Positions 34,230 to 42,721 of a stretch of 64,000 nt of DNA are shown piece after piece. A model generated the notes under the pieces. The model was not told the DNA's origin and searched no databases. It was given only the letters and a program-made list of their open reading frames with translations. Made by a program: the position numbers and the translations under genes. The stretch lies in contig JAUHYD010000003.1 in the NCBI GenBank assembly GCA_030426665.1, positions 62,001 to 126,000 on the forward strand. Direction: 5' to 3'. The number at the start of each line of letters is the position of its first letter. Position 1 is the stretch's first letter. Source of the stretch: Bacteroidia bacterium (GTDB lineage: Bacteria > Bacteroidota > Bacteroidia > Chitinophagales > Chitinophagaceae).

Positions 34230-34317
34230 TATTATATAAATAATGACAAATTGTATAATAGCATTGCAATAATCACCTGTTTATTATATAAATTCGCATA
34301 AACAGTATAGCAATACT
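34230..34317 (+). promoter_or_regulatory. Direct repeats upstream of the Fic gene
   Basis: TATTATATAAAT occurs at 34230-34241 and 34282-34293. Between and after them lie related A+T-rich blocks (GTATAATAGCATTGCAAT near 34252; GTATAGCAATAC at 34306-34317, next to the ATG). This is operator-like; the Fic protein has a C-terminal winged helix that could bind it. A -7-like TAAATTCG lies at 34289-34296. Confidence 0.4.
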
Positions 34318-35442
34318 ATGGAAAGGAAGAGCAGAAGCGGACATTATGAGCAAATAGGCACGCATAGTCATTTTGTGCCAAGAGCATTGCCTCCATCCCC
34401 TGCTCCGGCACTTGACACAGATATATTGGAGCTTTATGGCGAAGCAATGCAGAGCCTAGGAAAGTTTTCCGAGGCACAGAAGCGCATACCAAGCACAAGA
34501 CAGTTTCTCGATGTTTATGTTGCTAAGGAGGCGGTTTTTTCAAGTCAGATAGAGAATATAAATACAACGCTTACACAAGTTCTTGAATACAACTCTAAAC
34601 TTTCAGAAAACAAAGATGTACAGGAAGTTTTGAACTATGTGGATGCTTTGCGCCACGGAATGGAGTTGATGGAGCAACAAGACCTTCCGATATCTTCAAG
34701 ATTAATCAGGGAGTGTCACAAGAAACTTCTGGCAGGTGTTAGGGGCGAGAGTAAGACGCCAGGGCAATTTCGTAAAGTTCCAGTATTCGTTGGAAACCTA
34801 GTACCACCACCGGCAAATTATATAGACGATTTGATGTATGACCTTGAGAAATTCATAAATGAAGATAATAGCATTTTACCGTTGATACGCACCGGGCTTG
34901 CGCATGTTCAGTTTGAAACCATTCACCCTTTCCTTGATGGAAATGGGCGTATAGGGCGGCTTCTAATCGTGCTTATGATGATGGACTATCAATTAATCAG
35001 TGCGCCTGTGTTATATCCGTCATTCTACTTCATGAAATATAAAAGCGAATATTACGATAGGCTTGATGCGGTGCGCTTGAAAGGTGACTATGAGGGTTGG
35101 ATAAAATTTTATTTACGAGCAGTCAGAGCCAGTGCAGACGATATTGTCAGAAGGGCCTGGGCAATTGACGGGTTGTTACAGGATTGTTCAAATAAGATTG
35201 AAAGTGAGCTATCACGTGTTCGTAACAATGCAACCATACTTTTAAATCAGCTTTGCCATACACCAGTAATAACAATAAATGATGTTGCTGCGTTGATAGG
35301 CGCAACTTTTGTAACGGCACAGAAGTTGGTTAATTCGTTTGTTGAACGGGGCATATTGGAAAAGCAAAATTCAAAACAGAGAAACAGGACTTACAAGTTC
35401 AGTCAATACCTTGACATTCTAGAAAGAGAATTTACCGGTTAA
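34318..35442 (+). CDS. Fic-domain protein with winged-helix tail (class II, probable AMP-transferase)
   Basis: Would transfer AMP from ATP to a hydroxyl side chain of a target protein. The catalytic motif HPFLDGNGRIGR is complete (203-214, His203). The inhibitory motif [ST]xxxE[GN] is present at the N-terminal side (SSQIEN, 75-80), so the protein should be autoinhibited until Glu79 is displaced, as in class II Fic proteins. About residues 300-370 form a winged helix (INDVAALIGATFVTAQKLVNSF). Length 374 is typical. It sits alone behind a tRNA copy, which suggests acquisition by transfer. The target is unknown, and no antitoxin gene is adjacent. Confidence 0.92.
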   Translation: MERKSRSGHYEQIGTHSHFVPRALPPSPAPALDTDILELYGEAMQSLGKFSEAQKRIPSTRQFLDVYVAKEAVFSSQIENINTTLTQVLEYNSKLSENKDVQEVLNYVDALRHGMELMEQQDLPISSRLIRECHKKLLAGVRGESKTPGQFRKVPVFVGNLVPPPANYIDDLMYDLEKFINEDNSILPLIRTGLAHVQFETIHPFLDGNGRIGRLLIVLMMMDYQLISAPVLYPSFYFMKYKSEYYDRLDAVRLKGDYEGWIKFYLRAVRASADDIVRRAWAIDGLLQDCSNKIESELSRVRNNATILLNQLCHTPVITINDVAALIGATFVTAQKLVNSFVERGILEKQNSKQRNRTYKFSQYLDILEREFTG

Positions 35443-35678
35443 TCATATATATCGCATTTTGTGTTTTTGTGCCATAAAGTCAATGTTGTTCTATAATCTA
35501 TCAAAAAACGATGACACCTTTCCGCTCGCGTTGCTACGAGCCTAAAACATACCGATTCGCCCTTGTAGCGAAATAGAATGAGGTCTTCCATGAGTGCCTA
35601 CCAACAAATAACGGACCTTTGACATATGTAAGCCTGACGGCAACGGGAAGAATAATGTGCGGTTCTTAATTGTTTCAA

Positions 35679-37067
35679 TCATTCCATGCCGGGCAAGTTG
35701 AATTGAACGAGCCACTTACCACGTTCATGAACCAAAAATAGTTTTTGTTCGACTCCCTTGTTGTCGGAAAGGGTGTAAGTAACAATAGCCCGTTCATCGA
35801 ATTGCTCTACCCCTTTTACCTTTACCAAAATTCCAGCCATACTTCGTCTTGAAGAGTCGGCTATCATGTCGCTAACCGAAGAAAATTCTCTAAGCAATAC
35901 CTTAGTATCGGCTGTCGAGTGAAGCATGGCATCTTCGTAATTCATCTGGTAAAAATCTGACAGCCACTTATAACCAACGTAGTCGGGTCGCTCCACATTT
36001 GTCTTCACACTGAAAAATGCTGAAGCCGACGTAAAGTATCGGATAAAGTAATCAACCGGCAAATGGTCGTATGTGGGATCTACAATATACTTTCCGGCTT
36101 CATCAATAAAGCCATATTTGCCACCGACTTCTACGGGCGCCAAACCGGCATCAAAGCCAAAAGCAAAATCAAATTGCGGTGCAATCAGGTACTTACCCTG
36201 TCTATTGATATATCCCCACTTTCCGCCGGATTTTACGGCAGCAAACTTATTACCTCTGAACGGGTAAGCATCCGAAAATTGCAGGTCTATTACTTCGTGG
36301 TTTTGCTCATCTATCCACCCCCATTTATTTCCTTTACGGATGAGATAGCCATTGTCGTCAATATCTATGTCTTCGAATTGGGGTTCAAGTACCATTCTGC
36401 CTTTTTTATCAACAATCCCCCAAGTTCCATTCAAACGTACCTTGGCTCTGTTGCCGATGAATGGCAAAGCATTGTTGTATAAAAAGTCAATAATTATTGT
36501 CCCGTCTTTGTCTATATAACCCCACTGCCCGTTTGCATTCATTACACCACATAGCCCCTGCGAAAAGAATGAAACTGCGACATACTGCGGCTCAATTACA
36601 GTCTTTCCGTTCTTGTCGGCAAAACCCCACAATTCGCCACCATGTTTCAAAACACTGAAGGCTGCATATCCGTCGCAGAAACTCTCTGCGCTGTACGCAC
36701 TATCTAACGTAAATTGAACTATTCCGTTTTTATCTATGGCGCAAGGGGCACTCCCTGCCTTCACTGCAAATGCGTATCCTTCGCTAAACGAGGCGCCGCC
36801 AACATAGTCCGGCGGTATCAGAAAGTTGCCGGAGTTATCGATATAACCCCAACTCTGCACATTGTCGCAGGTACGAACCAGTGCCAGCCCGCCCGCAAAA
36901 CACCCTGCTCTTGAAAAATTAAATGGCACTACGGTTTCGCCCTTTCTATTAATAAAACCATACTGATCTCCGGTTCTTACCGGGAACAAATCGCTTTGTC
37001 TGCTTTTGACACGCTCGCACCCCGCAATAAACACCATCAATATCACTGCAAGGCTCCTCCCCGTCAT
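35679..37067 (-). CDS. WG-repeat lipoprotein with C-terminal DUF4878-like domain
   Basis: A 462-residue lipoprotein (lipobox IAGC at about 17). Residues about 30-340 are a row of eleven or so WG repeats (for example WGYIDKDGTIIID, WGIVDKKGRMVLE, WGWIDEQNHEVID), which form a beta propeller or solenoid. The last 110 residues (YVGYKWLSDFYQMNYEDAMLHSTADTKVLL...) match most of the downstream-strand neighbour at 37149-37622, so the gene looks like a WG protein fused to that domain. Its function is unknown. ATG 37067 is chosen because the longer frame hides the signal peptide. Confidence 0.85.
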   Translation of the reverse strand: MTGRSLAVILMVFIAGCERVKSRQSDLFPVRTGDQYGFINRKGETVVPFNFSRAGCFAGGLALVRTCDNVQSWGYIDNSGNFLIPPDYVGGASFSEGYAFAVKAGSAPCAIDKNGIVQFTLDSAYSAESFCDGYAAFSVLKHGGELWGFADKNGKTVIEPQYVAVSFFSQGLCGVMNANGQWGYIDKDGTIIIDFLYNNALPFIGNRAKVRLNGTWGIVDKKGRMVLEPQFEDIDIDDNGYLIRKGNKWGWIDEQNHEVIDLQFSDAYPFRGNKFAAVKSGGKWGYINRQGKYLIAPQFDFAFGFDAGLAPVEVGGKYGFIDEAGKYIVDPTYDHLPVDYFIRYFTSASAFFSVKTNVERPDYVGYKWLSDFYQMNYEDAMLHSTADTKVLLREFSSVSDMIADSSRRSMAGILVKVKGVEQFDERAIVTYTLSDNKGVEQKLFLVHERGKWLVQFNLPGME

Positions 37068-37148
37068 GCAATGAAGATATGAATTTATACTAAACCGAAA
37101 ATCGTACACTTTCCCGAAATCAGGCATAACAAGCATTGAAATGTGTAC

Positions 37149-37622
37149 TTAATCCTCTTCCTGTGTCCCGGAATCTGTAGAGTCCTCTGTATCTGCCGGC
37201 GCATACGCCTTATCAATTTCGTCGTACTCTGACGGGATAGTACCTACCAAATCCACTTTTGTAAACAATACTAACCACTTATTGTCACGCTTCACCAAGT
37301 TTACGGTCTGGACGTTTGGGTTATCTGAGGAAACATATGTAACAACCGCTGTCGTGCTATCGGCTTTTACATTTTTGATAGTTACCGTGATATTCTTTAA
37401 TTCATTTCTTTCGGAATCAGAAACAATACCCGTTAGCTGTTCTAACGAATAGAGCAAATTTTTAGTGTCGTTGGTTGACAACTTCATTGCGTCTTCAAAC
37501 TCCATCTGATTAAAGTCTGTTAGCCATTCATACGCCACGTCTTCGGGGTTGTTTTTGTTGCAACTCGCCAAAAAAACAACGGAACCAATAGCAATTAATA
37601 GAAAATAAAATCTGCTTTTCAT
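37149..37622 (-). CDS. DUF4878-like lipoprotein
   Basis: A 157-residue lipoprotein: signal peptide with Cys at about 20 (VFLASC), then an NTF2-like alpha+beta domain beginning DVAYEWLTDFNQMEFEDAMKLSTNDTKNLL and ending in KWLVLFTKV. A short acidic tail (EDSTDSGTQEED) closes it. The domain is shared with the C-terminus of the WG protein. The gene follows the YiiX-like gene after 32 bp and precedes the WG gene by 81 bp; all three lipoproteins are probably one operon. Confidence 0.75.
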   Translation of the reverse strand: MKSRFYFLLIAIGSVVFLASCNKNNPEDVAYEWLTDFNQMEFEDAMKLSTNDTKNLLYSLEQLTGIVSDSERNELKNITVTIKNVKADSTTAVVTYVSSDNPNVQTVNLVKRDNKWLVLFTKVDLVGTIPSEYDEIDKAYAPADTEDSTDSGTQEED

Positions 37623-37654
37623 GGACAAATCACTTTTATTGTTCAAAGGTATCA

Positions 37655-38317
37655 TTAAAATTTCACCTGCCAAATGAGGTGGGCATGCTCGTTTTCAAAG
37701 AGATTGTCTGTGCCAACAAACCGTCTCCCCATAGCCTCGCTCAACGGTATGTAGCTGCTATCGCCTGTAGCTTTAGCTATTGACTTGTATACAAACTCTG
37801 TACAGTACAACTCATCGTCGCTCACCATATCAAAATGCGTGTCGAAATGCGGTCTACGCCTGTACGTATTCTTCACCACGTCGCACAATATCAACAAAGA
37901 GGTTTTGTCAAAGTCGTATTCGGCAACACCAATAGTCTGACAATACAGCGGTGAAAAAAACACATTAGCAGAGTCCCTTCGCAGTCGCATATCCGGATTA
38001 TCTTCCCCGCCAATACTGTGGTAAATAAATGGATAGCCGTTTTCTACAATTACAATTCCACAATGGGAAAAGCTTTTGTTCGTTCTGTTTATCTGTGCCA
38101 GTAGTCTACTCTGGGCTCCGAACCCCATTCTCAAAACCACGTTGCCTGTCTTCAGAGTATTGCACAAAGAATCAACCGCTATTTCGTTCCGATTAACGTT
38201 ACGTTCAACCGAATCTTTAGCGGATGAATCCGAAGTAGGCGCGCAACCCGAAAATAGCATTCCACAGATTAACAAAGCCAGTGTCACTACCGGTATGTAA
38301 AATGCTATTTTGTTCAT
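37655..38317 (-). CDS. YiiX/YebB-like lipoprotein (permuted NlpC/P60 hydrolase)
   Basis: A 220-residue lipoprotein (SGC at about 25). The catalytic His comes first, in SFSHCGIVI, and the Cys later, in ELYCTEFVYK, the reversed order of the permuted papain-like YiiX group. Such enzymes cleave amide or ester bonds in peptides or lipids. First gene of a probable three-gene lipoprotein operon. The substrate is unknown. Confidence 0.82.
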   Translation of the reverse strand: MNKIAFYIPVVTLALLICGMLFSGCAPTSDSSAKDSVERNVNRNEIAVDSLCNTLKTGNVVLRMGFGAQSRLLAQINRTNKSFSHCGIVIVENGYPFIYHSIGGEDNPDMRLRRDSANVFFSPLYCQTIGVAEYDFDKTSLLILCDVVKNTYRRRPHFDTHFDMVSDDELYCTEFVYKSIAKATGDSSYIPLSEAMGRRFVGTDNLFENEHAHLIWQVKF

Positions 38318-38389
38318 TCTATACTATCGAAACATTTTTGCAACAATATGATGCTGCAATCCGTTAATCGGGGCAAATGGGTAATGCTA

Positions 38390-39490
38390 CTATACATTGA
38401 AGCGAAAGTGCATCACATCTCCGTCTTGCACTACGTACTCTTTTCCTTCAATTCTTAATTTACCATTTTCCCGACACGCAGCCTCCGTTTTATACTGTAC
38501 ATAGTCATTGTAAGCAATAACCTCTGCTTTAATGAAGCCCTTTTCAAAGTCTGTATGTATAACGCTGGCTGCTTGTGGTGCTTTCCAGCCTCTATGAATT
38601 GTCCATGCACGAACCTCCTGTACTCCTGCGGTGAAATAAGTAATCAGGTTAAGCAATGTATAGGTAGAACGGATAAGCCTATTCAATCCCGGCTCGGTAA
38701 GGTTATACTCCTCAAGAAAAAGCTCCTTGTCTTCCTCGCTATCCATCTCAGAAATCTGTGCTTCGATTGAGTTGTTCATTACTATTACCTGCGCTCCTTC
38801 ATCGTTTGCAGCCTTAGCGAGTGCATCTGAATATTTATTTCCTGTTTGCAGTGCCGCTTCGTCGACGTTTGCTACGTAAAGCACCGGTTTTTCGGTAAGC
38901 AGACACAGGTCGGCTGTAGCTTCCAGATCCTCTTCGTCTAACTGAAGCCCGCGAATATTTTTTCCTTCACCCAGGTGTTCTTTGCAACGCAACATAACTG
39001 CGTGAGCATGTTTCACTTTAGGGTCGCCGGTTTTCATCATCTTCTCTAACCGCTGTATTTTCTTTTCTACGCTATCCAGGTCTTTCAACTGTAGCTCAGT
39101 GTCAATGATTTCTTTGTCCCCAATGGGATTGATAGCACCTTCATCTCTAAGGATATTGTCATCCTCGAAACAGCGTATAACATGAACAATGGCATCTACC
39201 TCCCTGATATTGGCCAAAAATTTGTTTCCCAAACCTTCTCCCTTACTGGCTCCTTTTACCAAACCGGCAATATCAACAAACTCAAAAGTTGTTGGCAAAG
39301 TACGCTGTGGCTGAACCAATTCCGTCAACTTATCTAATCTTTCGTCAGGAACGTCCACCTGCCCAACGTTTGGCTCAATGGTACAGAACCTGTAGTTGGA
39401 CGCCTGTGCCTTTGCGCTATTGCTCACCGCATTGAATAGAGTTGACTTTCCTACGTTGGGTAAACCCACGATACCTGCTTGTAATGCCAT
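38390..39490 (-). CDS. ychF: Redox-regulated ATPase YchF (Obg family)
   Basis: A 366-residue P-loop protein that prefers ATP over GTP. G1 is GLPNVGKST at the N-terminus, G3 is DIAGLVKGASKGEGLG, and the usual NKxD is changed to NVDE, the hallmark of YchF. The C-terminal TGS domain reads FFTAGVQEVRAWTIHRGWKAPQAA to the end RFNV. Works at the ribosome and in stress responses. A -7 element lies 20 nt upstream. Confidence 0.97.
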   Translation of the reverse strand: MALQAGIVGLPNVGKSTLFNAVSNSAKAQASNYRFCTIEPNVGQVDVPDERLDKLTELVQPQRTLPTTFEFVDIAGLVKGASKGEGLGNKFLANIREVDAIVHVIRCFEDDNILRDEGAINPIGDKEIIDTELQLKDLDSVEKKIQRLEKMMKTGDPKVKHAHAVMLRCKEHLGEGKNIRGLQLDEEDLEATADLCLLTEKPVLYVANVDEAALQTGNKYSDALAKAANDEGAQVIVMNNSIEAQISEMDSEEDKELFLEEYNLTEPGLNRLIRSTYTLLNLITYFTAGVQEVRAWTIHRGWKAPQAASVIHTDFEKGFIKAEVIAYNDYVQYKTEAACRENGKLRIEGKEYVVQDGDVMHFRFNV

Positions 39491-39509
39491 GTTTTTTTGA
39501 AAATTTGCG

Positions 39510-39517
39510 CAAAGGTA
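39510..39517 (-). promoter_or_regulatory. -7 element TACCTTTG of ychF
   Basis: Perfect minus-strand TAnnTTTGC 19 nt before the ychF ATG. Confidence 0.6.
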
Positions 39518-39723
39518 ACGCTAATGACAGAATAAAATATACAACATAGCTCAATAAATTCAATGTGAATAAATCTTAAACACAGGCGTATGAGAATTGA
39601 ATGTCTGGTATCGGGGTTAGGAAAGCGTAAGTGCTTCCGCCTGCTAACTATTGCAGCAGATATTTCTGTATCTTGGCGACCAAATATCAACAACTTATAA
39701 GATTTCTCGAGTCTGTCAACGCA

Positions 39724-41889
39724 ATGCCCCTTTGTAGAATAGTTAAAATATTATCCTTTTTAGCTGCAGTTGCCCTGATAGTGGCATCTCCGGATACCTA
39801 CGGCAGAAAGACAGACAGTCTGCGCACAGTACTCGCTTCTGACAGCATAGATGACACAACACGGGTATTAGTGTTAGCCGATTTGGCCTGGGAACATAAA
39901 AACCACAATACTAACCCCGACTCTGTTCTCTATTACGCAAACAAAGGACTATCCCTATCTCAAAAACTGAACTATTCTCGAGGAACAGCCATTTGCAACC
40001 TTGACGAGGGAATGGCCTATACACTTCAATCTCGCTACAGTGAATCTTTGGCAGCACTTAAAAGTGCATTGACCTATTTTGAACACGGACCGCCATGCAA
40101 AGAACTTAATGAAACGTATCACAACATTGCGTTGACGTACTACTTGCAAACAAAGCTTGAAGATGCTCTGGTCTACTTTGAGCGATCACTTACAGTAGCA
40201 AAAGATGTAAACAGCAGCAGACTGGCAAGGGCACACTACTACCTTGCGGACGTTCATAATGAGCTTGGCAACTATACCGATGCTCTGCAGCACTATCTGG
40301 AAGCGCTAAGTCTATATGAAAACGGTAATAAACGAAGCGCAGTATCTAATTGCTATACCAATATCGCCACCGTTTATGCCCACTTAAAGGACTCTGCCAA
40401 GTGCGAAGAGTATGTAAATATGAGCCTAAAAATGTTCGCGGACGTAGACAACCCTGAAGAAAGGTATCAGAATTACACGAATATCGGCATTGTATATTCG
40501 GTATTAGAGAACTATCCTAAGGCACTCATATTGTTTGAAAAAGGGCTCAAACTTACTGATTCGCTACATGATAGCTACTGGAATTCGGTGTTTCTGCTGA
40601 ACATAGCAGAAGTCTATACAAAAACCGGCAAAACAGATAAAGCAATAGCAACTTACAACGAAGTTTTGAATTGGAATGGCGCGATAGACGACGTGAATTT
40701 CACGCTTGCTGCACACTCCGGGATTGGCAGAGTTTTATTTAATAAAGGAAAGACAAGAGAGGGGATAGCGCATATGCAGCAAACTTTTGCGCTGGTGAAG
40801 AAAAATAAGCTTAAGCGCCTGATTATGGAAACAGCGTCAGAACTATCGGAAATGTATGAAAAGCAAGGAGACTACCCCAATGCCCTTAAATACAACCGGA
40901 TATTTCACTCCTACAAAGACAGTATCTATAATGAAAGCAATGACAAAAAGATTCAGCAACTGCAATTTGACTACGAGCTTGAAAAGAAAGAACGAGAAAT
41001 AGACAAACTGGTAAAGAACGAAGAAATTCAAGAAGTAAAAAACCAGAAAGAAGCAATCATCGAGTGGTCGCTGATAGCAGGCATTTTGGGTCTTGCAGTA
41101 ATAGCTCTGATGCAGTACAGAAGCAGTCGCAGCCAAAAAGAAACCAACAGAAAAATTCTCGCTCAAAAAGACGAGATACAAAAACAAGCGACAAAGCTCG
41201 AAGAGCTCAACAACTTTAAGGACAAAACATTCTCTGTCTTGTCACATGACCTAAGGGGGCCTATTAACTCGATTACGACGACGATAAAAATGCTGAATGA
41301 CAAAGACATATCAGAAGAGGATTATGCTGAACTCACGCCGGAAATTAACAGTCAACTTAACTCATTAAACTTACTGTTAGATAATGTACTGTTGTGGGCG
41401 AAAAGTCACATGCGCGAAGACATTGAAAACACACCCGACTCTGTAAATTTATACGAGTTAACGCAAGACAATATTGATTTGCTTGCTGATGCTGCAAAAA
41501 GAAAGGATATAAAGATCAACAACAACATTGATAAGACAGTTAATGCTTATTGCAACAAAGGGCAAGTAGACGTTGTAATGCGTAATCTGGTTATGAACGC
41601 AATAAAATACACAAACCAAAACGGGATAATAAATATCGGTGGAAGACAGGAAGGAACAAATGTTCAGTTTTCTATTGAGGACAATGGCGTTGGCATGTCG
41701 CCGAAACAACTTAATGAACTGTTTCGGGTAAATACAGATGGAAACACATACGGCACAGCGGGAGAAAAGGGTGCGGGGCTTGGCTTACTATTGTGTCAGG
41801 AATTCATTGAAAGCAATCATGGTACTATTGAAGCTGAAAGTGAGCAGGGAGTAGGAAGCAAGTTTACCGTAACGTTGCCGTCTTCTTAG
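39724..41889 (+). CDS. TPR sensor histidine kinase
   Basis: A 721-residue membrane kinase. Signal peptide (about 1-30), a periplasmic row of TPR repeats (about 45-415), a charged coiled coil, one membrane helix (about 450-470: EWSLIAGILGLAVIALM), then HisKA with the phosphoacceptor in FSVLSHDLRGPINSI and the ATPase domain with the N-box MRNLVMNAIKY, DNGVGM and GEKGAGLGL. No receiver domain and no neighbouring response regulator, so an unlinked partner is expected. ATG 39724 is preferred to 39631 because it starts at the signal peptide. Confidence 0.93.
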   Translation: MPLCRIVKILSFLAAVALIVASPDTYGRKTDSLRTVLASDSIDDTTRVLVLADLAWEHKNHNTNPDSVLYYANKGLSLSQKLNYSRGTAICNLDEGMAYTLQSRYSESLAALKSALTYFEHGPPCKELNETYHNIALTYYLQTKLEDALVYFERSLTVAKDVNSSRLARAHYYLADVHNELGNYTDALQHYLEALSLYENGNKRSAVSNCYTNIATVYAHLKDSAKCEEYVNMSLKMFADVDNPEERYQNYTNIGIVYSVLENYPKALILFEKGLKLTDSLHDSYWNSVFLLNIAEVYTKTGKTDKAIATYNEVLNWNGAIDDVNFTLAAHSGIGRVLFNKGKTREGIAHMQQTFALVKKNKLKRLIMETASELSEMYEKQGDYPNALKYNRIFHSYKDSIYNESNDKKIQQLQFDYELEKKEREIDKLVKNEEIQEVKNQKEAIIEWSLIAGILGLAVIALMQYRSSRSQKETNRKILAQKDEIQKQATKLEELNNFKDKTFSVLSHDLRGPINSITTTIKMLNDKDISEEDYAELTPEINSQLNSLNLLLDNVLLWAKSHMREDIENTPDSVNLYELTQDNIDLLADAAKRKDIKINNNIDKTVNAYCNKGQVDVVMRNLVMNAIKYTNQNGIINIGGRQEGTNVQFSIEDNGVGMSPKQLNELFRVNTDGNTYGTAGEKGAGLGLLLCQEFIESNHGTIEAESEQGVGSKFTVTLPSS

Positions 41890-42314
41890 CTACTGTGATC
41901 ACAAACAATAACCCAATTTCCATCAATCTTACGCAAGAGCAGCGTATACGCCCCACCGACATCTCCGGCACTGCGCTTTAGTGCCCACTTACCCACAACA
42001 AAGTAATAAGAATCAGATAATCTCTTCATGCTTACGATTGTACTGGTAAGCATTCCTGAATGCTCAACATCAGGGTACGATTTTTTATACATTTTTAGCG
42101 TCTCCTCATATCCATAACGAGGGCCCTTGGAACCGATAAACAACAAACTATCACTCTCCCAATAACCCTTCATATAGCCTGCAATATTCCCCTTGTTCCA
42201 TTCCGTGACCTGAGCAGAAAGGATTTTGCGAATCTGCTGTTCATCGTCGGTACGGGAACAACCAAACAACAAAACTGCTAACAAAAAGGAAACAAGACCG
42301 GCAACGCTTCTCAT
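41886..42314 (-). CDS. DUF4440/NTF2-like lipoprotein
   Basis: A 142-residue lipoprotein (LFGC at about 19). The following domain has the SnoaL/DUF4440 pattern: IRKILSAQVTEWNKGNIAGYMKGYWESDSLLFIG near the start and YTLLLRKIDGNWVIVCDHSS at the end. Function unknown; this fold often binds small ligands. Its stop overlaps the stop of the convergent kinase gene by 4 bp, and its start overlaps the membrane protein 42311-42514 by 4 bp. Confidence 0.82.
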   Translation of the reverse strand: MRSVAGLVSFLLAVLLFGCSRTDDEQQIRKILSAQVTEWNKGNIAGYMKGYWESDSLLFIGSKGPRYGYEETLKMYKKSYPDVEHSGMLTSTIVSMKRLSDSYYFVVGKWALKRSAGDVGGAYTLLLRKIDGNWVIVCDHSS

Positions 42315-42514
42315 ACCACATGATGTTTATCGTAAAACAAATGGTAATGCGCAGTATCGGGCGTAAAAAACCAGCAAGCCAGGTAAATGAGTAATCCTAT
42401 TACGAGAAATACAAAACCCAATTTACGCCCCTTATTCTTGGAAGTAAATGCAAGGACAAACCCACTAACAAAAAAAACAGTGCCGATAAAAAGTACAGCC
42501 AACAAATCGCCCAT
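42311..42514 (-). CDS. Hypothetical two-helix membrane protein
   Basis: Not recognised. 67 residues with two membrane helices (about 4-24 and 33-50) and a His-rich tail (TAHYHLFYDKHHVV). Overlaps the lipoprotein gene downstream by 4 bp, so they are probably translated together. Confidence 0.65.
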   Translation of the reverse strand: MGDLLAVLFIGTVFFVSGFVLAFTSKNKGRKLGFVFLVIGLLIYLACWFFTPDTAHYHLFYDKHHVV

Positions 42515-42721
42515 CGATATTCTTTGTAATAGATATTTGACTTAAATAGCGCAAGTTCGCAAAAAACATGCAAAAATTTTATCCTTTCACTTTGGAATAA
42601 CATAAAACAAGAAGCGAACCGACTATTACAACAACACACACATTCTTGCCGCCGACACCGCCAGATAAGAGTAGCTCATTAAATAACGAATGCTATTGAG
42701 AAAAATCAGTAAATTTATGAA

